Origin: Phycisphaerae bacterium
GTDB lineage: Bacteria; Planctomycetota; Phycisphaerae; UBA1845; Fen-1342
DNA length: 46,734 bases
Reading direction: 5' to 3'
NCBI GenBank assembly: GCA_030612705.1
Contig: JAUWNI010000018.1
Location: 1 to 46,734 of the forward strand
The position numbers were made by a program, and so were the translations under genes. Positions 43,355 through 46,734 of this stretch are shown piece after piece. Below the pieces are notes generated by a model. It worked only from the letters and a program-made list of their open reading frames with translations. It did not search any database and had not been told where the DNA came from. Numbering within the stretch: the stretch's first letter is position 1; each line of letters begins with the position of its first letter.

Positions 43355-43903
43355 CTACGGGATCGCGGTGGGCTCGACGCGGATCAGGCGGAGGTTCCTG
43401 ACCCAGTAATTGCCGGTTTGACTCGGCGCTATCAGCCGCTGGCGGCAGGTGGGGTCGAGGTCGATCAGCCGCCGGCCGCGGCCGTCCTCCAGGGCGACGA
43501 TGGCGGACTCCAGGTCCTTACGATCACAAGCGAGCGTATAGCCGTCCGCGGCACAGAGCGTGATGGTCATCGGTCCGGGTTTGATTTGGGCGGCCGCCAG
43601 CAGCGTATCGAGCGCGGGGCCTTGCCAACTGGTGATTGCGTCGGGCCCGTGGGTTCTTTGCATGAGCAGATTGTCGAGGCGCGTCATCTTCATTTGTGAC
43701 AATTGCTCGTAAGAGAAAATGATTGGCCGGTCGAGTCCCGAGCCGGCCAGCTCGATCCCGCCGGCGGTGACGGCCGGCTCGCTGATGGAGGTTGTTTTGG
43801 ATTGATCGTCGGCGCGTGGTGGGCGGGCGTCATGCGTACAACCGGCGACAATCAAGCAGCACGCACATGCTACCGTGGACAGTGCCTTAAGCTGAATGTT
43901 CAT
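43355..43903 (-). CDS. Lipoprotein with small molybdopterin-oxidoreductase-like domain
   Basis: This 182-residue protein has lipobox LIVAGC (C22). The mature part (ITSWQGPALDTLLAAAQIKPG, TITLCAADGYTLACDRKDL, IAPSQTGNYWVRNLRLIRVE) has the shape of the sulfite-oxidase-type domain found in short molybdopterin-binding-fold proteins, with the usual start FSYEQLSQM. Here the family cofactor Cys is not evident at the standard place, so it may not bind Mo. It likely sits in the periplasm or outer membrane. Confidence 0.8.
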   Translation of the reverse strand: MNIQLKALSTVACACCLIVAGCTHDARPPRADDQSKTTSISEPAVTAGGIELAGSGLDRPIIFSYEQLSQMKMTRLDNLLMQRTHGPDAITSWQGPALDTLLAAAQIKPGPMTITLCAADGYTLACDRKDLESAIVALEDGRGRRLIDLDPTCRQRLIAPSQTGNYWVRNLRLIRVEPTAIP

Positions 43904-43977
43904 TCGATTATTATCCTTTCACAATTCGCGATTACGAGGGATCGGCGAAACGTAATCGGCCGAAGCGTGTGTGTCGA

Positions 43978-44373
43978 TTATTTCTCTGACACCTCGGAAT
44001 AATGTTCTTCGATGCATTTCGGGCAGATTCCGTGGGAAAAAACTGCCTCGGAATGTTCGGTGATGTACTCCTCGAAGGGAACCCACCTGTCGCCCATACG
44101 AATCTTCTTGCAAAAGCTGCAAACGGGCAGGAGACCTTCCAGGTACTGAATCCTGGTGAGCACCCGGTAGGTCCATACCAGTGTGGCCACCGCGAGCGCG
44201 AGCGCGAAGCCCGATTCCAGCATGCTTTCTCGCCAGTTAATTGCCGTCAGTGGTGCTCCCAAAAGATGATGCGGGAGATCGAGCAGTTCGTCCACCCAGA
44301 GCAGGGCAATAGCCAGCCCGAATCCGACGGCCTCGTAAATCAGGATTTTCTGAGTAAGTACGCTCTTGCTCAT
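43978..44373 (-). CDS. Membrane protein with C-terminal CxxC zinc-type signalling motif
   Basis: This 131-residue protein has two TM helices (about 12-31 and 54-71) and a C-terminal motif LLPVCSFCKKIRMGDRWVPF, ITEHSEAVFSHGICPKC with C85/C88 and C117/C120. The same motif is commonly found at the end of bacterial PAS, GAF or receiver proteins. Here it is fused only to TM helices and lacks a sensor or kinase. The start is set at the ATG at 44373. It is divergent from the VWA gene at 44598. Confidence 0.85.
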   Translation of the reverse strand: MSKSVLTQKILIYEAVGFGLAIALLWVDELLDLPHHLLGAPLTAINWRESMLESGFALALAVATLVWTYRVLTRIQYLEGLLPVCSFCKKIRMGDRWVPFEEYITEHSEAVFSHGICPKCIEEHYSEVSEK

Positions 44374-44597
44374 AATTACATAGCTCCCATATCTGCCCGC
44401 TGCGAGTCGAAATGATTCGGCATCGCTCGAAGGGCGCATATTATCGCATGAACAGGCCCCGATTTGAAGACCGCCCCTATTCGACGGCGTATGACGGACC
44501 CACTCTCAGGTGTCCTTCGGGCTGTCATGGGGCGCTTGATCCGATCGCGGTTATAATGGCGCGGGTTCACTACGGAGCAACGAGTAATGGTGAATTC

Positions 44598-46613
44598 GTG
44601 AGCTTTCTGGCACCGCTGGCATTCTGGACCGCGGCGATCGTCGTCCCGACGTTGCTGATCTTCTACTTCCTCAAGCTGCGCCGGCGGCAGGAAGTGGTCC
44701 CGTCCACGCTGCTTTGGCGGCGAGCCGTCCAGGACCTTCAGGTCAACGCCCCATTTCAACGACTGCGGAAAAACCTGCTGCTGTTTCTGCAACTGCTGAT
44801 CCTCGCCGCCGGCGTTACCGCCCTGGCCCGACCGATCATCGAAACGTCCGTTAGCGACGAGCACAGCGTCGTCCTGCTGATCGACCGCTCCGCCTCGATG
44901 AACACGCTCGAAGACGACGGCCGAACCCGCTTCGAAAACGCCAAGGAACAGGCCATCCGCCTGGTCAAAACGCTCAACCGCACCCGTAGCCGCTGGTGGT
45001 CGTTCTTCGGCGGCGGCGAGGCCCAGGCCCGCGTGATGGCGATCGCGTTTGCCGACCGGGCGGTCGTCGTCTCGCCCTTCACCAGCAACATGACCGACGT
45101 GATCGACCTGATCGAAAAGCTCGAACCGACCGAGGGGCGCACGAACATGCGCGAGGCGCTCGAGCTCGCCGAGGCATACATGATGCAGACCACGCTCGAG
45201 CAGACCCCCGAGACCGCCGAGCAGGCTTCACGAATCGTGCTCTTTTCCGATGGTGCCGTCAGCGGGGTCGAGGACGTCGTGCTCCGTGCCGGCAGCCTCA
45301 CGCTGATCCCGATCGGGACAACACGCGACAACGTGGGCATCACCGCCTTGCGGATTCAACGAAACTACGAGCGCCCGGAAATGCTCAGCACGCTGTTGCA
45401 AGTGCAAAACTTCGGCCCTGAAGCGGTCACCACCGACGTCTCGCTCTACATCGACGGCCGCCTGACGACGGTGCAGACGATCTCGCTCGCCGCCGCCCGC
45501 GCGCGGGGCAAAGAAGCCGTCGGAACGAGTAAAGCCGCCGATGAAGGCCCGGAAATCGCCTCGGCGTCGCTGAGCTTCGAGTTCGTGTTGGAGAAGGGGG
45601 GCTTGCTCGAAGCGCGGCTTTCACGCAACGACGCGTTGCTGGTCGACAATCGTGCGTTCGTGATCGTCCCGCCGCCGCGCAAGTTGCGTGTTTTGCTGGT
45701 GAGTAGGCAGAACTTTTTCCTGGAAAGCGCCCTGCAAGGACTATCGCTGGAAAAATACGAGTATCTGACGCCCCAGCAGTACGAAAACGCACCTGTCGAT
45801 GAAACCGAGCTCAACGGCCAGTCGCTCTACGACGTGGTGATCTTCGACAAGCACAACACCTCGCGTCTGCCATTGGGCAACTATATCTTCCTGGGCGCGG
45901 TACCCGAAACCGAGGCGATCACCGTCGAGGATGAACTCGAGGACCATTCGTTGCAGTGGTGGGACGAGACGCACCCGATCTTGCGCAGCGTCGCCCTGGA
46001 CTATGTTTTCGCCGCCAAGGGTCTGGTGTTGAAAGTGTCGCCACGGGCCGAGAAGCTGATCGAGGGTCCGCGCGGGCCGGTGTTGTTTCGCTATTCGAAC
46101 GAGGGGCGACACTATCTGGTGCTGACCTTCGCGATCGAGAACAGCAGTTGGTGGGGCAAAGTCAGCTTCCCGAAGTTCGTGCAAAACGCCGTCCTGTTCA
46201 TGGGCAGCGGCGGAGCGCTGGCCGAGCGTGAACCGTTGCGTCCGGGTGACCCGCTACGGATCCCGCTGCCCGCCGATACGGAAACCGCCAAAATCGCCCG
46301 CCCCGACGGCACCCGCGAAACCGTCCGGGCCGACTCTCGTGGCGTGGCTCGCTACGCCGCCACGCACAAGGTCGGTGTCTATCGGGTCGAACCCGGCATC
46401 CCCGGCCGCGACTGTTTCGCCGTCAATCTCGAAAGTGCGGGCGAAAGCGACATCTCGCCGCGCGAAAGCTTTCAGCTTGGCGGCGCCGCGGAGATCGAAA
46501 TCGGCCAGGCCATCCGCTCGGCCACCCCGGAAATCTGGCGCTGGTTCATCGGCACGGCGCTTCTCATCGCTTTCCTCGAGTGGTACATTTACAATCGACG
46601 CGTCATGATCTAG
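44598..46613 (+). CDS. BatA-like membrane protein with VWA domain
   Basis: This protein has 671 residues from GTG at 44598. The longer frame from 44412 adds unconvincing residues, and the family start FLAPLAFW follows the GTG. Two N-terminal TM helices (about 8-25 and 59-77) flank basic residues (KLRRRQEVVPSTLLWRR). A VWA domain has the intact MIDAS D96-R-S98-A-S100, then a long beta region and a C-terminal TM (FIGTALLIAFLEWYIY). It resembles the BatA-like protein at 16359 but lacks the repeat insert in its VWA domain. No MoxR gene is adjacent within the window. Confidence 0.9.
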   Translation: MSFLAPLAFWTAAIVVPTLLIFYFLKLRRRQEVVPSTLLWRRAVQDLQVNAPFQRLRKNLLLFLQLLILAAGVTALARPIIETSVSDEHSVVLLIDRSASMNTLEDDGRTRFENAKEQAIRLVKTLNRTRSRWWSFFGGGEAQARVMAIAFADRAVVVSPFTSNMTDVIDLIEKLEPTEGRTNMREALELAEAYMMQTTLEQTPETAEQASRIVLFSDGAVSGVEDVVLRAGSLTLIPIGTTRDNVGITALRIQRNYERPEMLSTLLQVQNFGPEAVTTDVSLYIDGRLTTVQTISLAAARARGKEAVGTSKAADEGPEIASASLSFEFVLEKGGLLEARLSRNDALLVDNRAFVIVPPPRKLRVLLVSRQNFFLESALQGLSLEKYEYLTPQQYENAPVDETELNGQSLYDVVIFDKHNTSRLPLGNYIFLGAVPETEAITVEDELEDHSLQWWDETHPILRSVALDYVFAAKGLVLKVSPRAEKLIEGPRGPVLFRYSNEGRHYLVLTFAIENSSWWGKVSFPKFVQNAVLFMGSGGALAEREPLRPGDPLRIPLPADTETAKIARPDGTRETVRADSRGVARYAATHKVGVYRVEPGIPGRDCFAVNLESAGESDISPRESFQLGGAAEIEIGQAIRSATPEIWRWFIGTALLIAFLEWYIYNRRVMI

Positions 46614-46734
46614 CGTCCTGAGTCGCGAGTTCGTTGAAAAACGCCGGGGAGTGCAGAGACTGTAGCGGCCGACCCCCGTGTCGGCCGTAGAGTACGGGAA
46701 AAAGCCGCTCACGGGATCGGCCGACTCGGGGGTC
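46614..46734. repeat. Palindromic repeat unit at the right edge
   Basis: The unit at 46662-46688 is identical over 27 bases to 9197-9223. The last bases (ATCGGCCGACTCGGGGGTC) begin another related unit cut by the window edge. Confidence 0.85.

Noticed and set aside
44412-44597. 62-residue extension of the second BatA-like protein
   Set aside because: Family N-terminus begins at the GTG at 44598; the extension overlaps the divergent gene's promoter region and lacks protein-like features.

Overview
The window looks like a GC-rich (roughly 60% or more) chromosomal segment from a planctomycete-type bacterium. The inference rests on three things. Palindromic repeat families of the GTAGCGGCCG and GCGGACTTCAGTCCGC kind lie between and inside genes. 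There is a run of MoxR/DUF58/VWA genes. There are also many envelope and signalling proteins of types common in Planctomycetota. No rRNA or tRNA was seen, so the phylum call is inference only.

Layout. 1-6.4 kb: two convergent PAS hybrid histidine kinases and a Ser/Thr kinase with a TPR tail. 6.4-7.26 kb: a lower-GC gap with hairpins and one possible tiny ORF. 7.26-13.7 kb: an OPT transporter, RecQ, a small lower-GC module (unknown protein, DUF3467 protein, zinc-knuckle protein) and LarE. 13.8-28.6 kb: one long minus-strand gene run, most of it overlapping by 4 bp or nearly touching. In transcription order it encodes a RING-TM-PDZ protein, a GYF-GTPase-TM protein, a GAP1-like TM coiled-coil protein, a TM-anchored trypsin-like protease, a membrane protein with a disordered tail, a MoxR ATPase, a DUF58 protein, a BatA-like VWA protein and a GATase-like/VWA membrane protein. 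28.7-36.4 kb: a lipoprotein, an esterase, an HEXXH peptidase, a CPBP protease, a DUF962/Mpo1-like protein, an unknown protein and a DUF4139 protein. 36.7-43.0 kb: type VI secretion genes tssE, tssF, tssG and tssH (clpV). 43.3-46.6 kb: a lipoprotein with a molybdopterin-oxidoreductase-like fold, a membrane zinc-motif protein and a second BatA-like VWA protein.

The most interesting system is the 13.8-28.6 kb operon. Four consecutive proteins (RING/PDZ, GTPase, GAP1-like, trypsin) each carry one predicted TM helix, and they are joined by translational overlaps to a complete MoxR-DUF58-VWA module. I infer a membrane-based, GTP- and ATP-controlled switch with a protease as likely output. It resembles the GTPase-centred and VWA-MoxR conflict systems proposed from comparative genomics, but here the two modules sit in one transcription unit. 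The T6SS locus nearby holds only baseplate and recycling genes; sheath, tube, spike and membrane-complex genes are absent from the window.

A second theme is repeats invading genes. Palindromic elements found between genes also sit in frame inside tssH, the RING-PDZ gene and the VWA domain of the BatA-like gene. One palindrome is read in different frames in two of these proteins.
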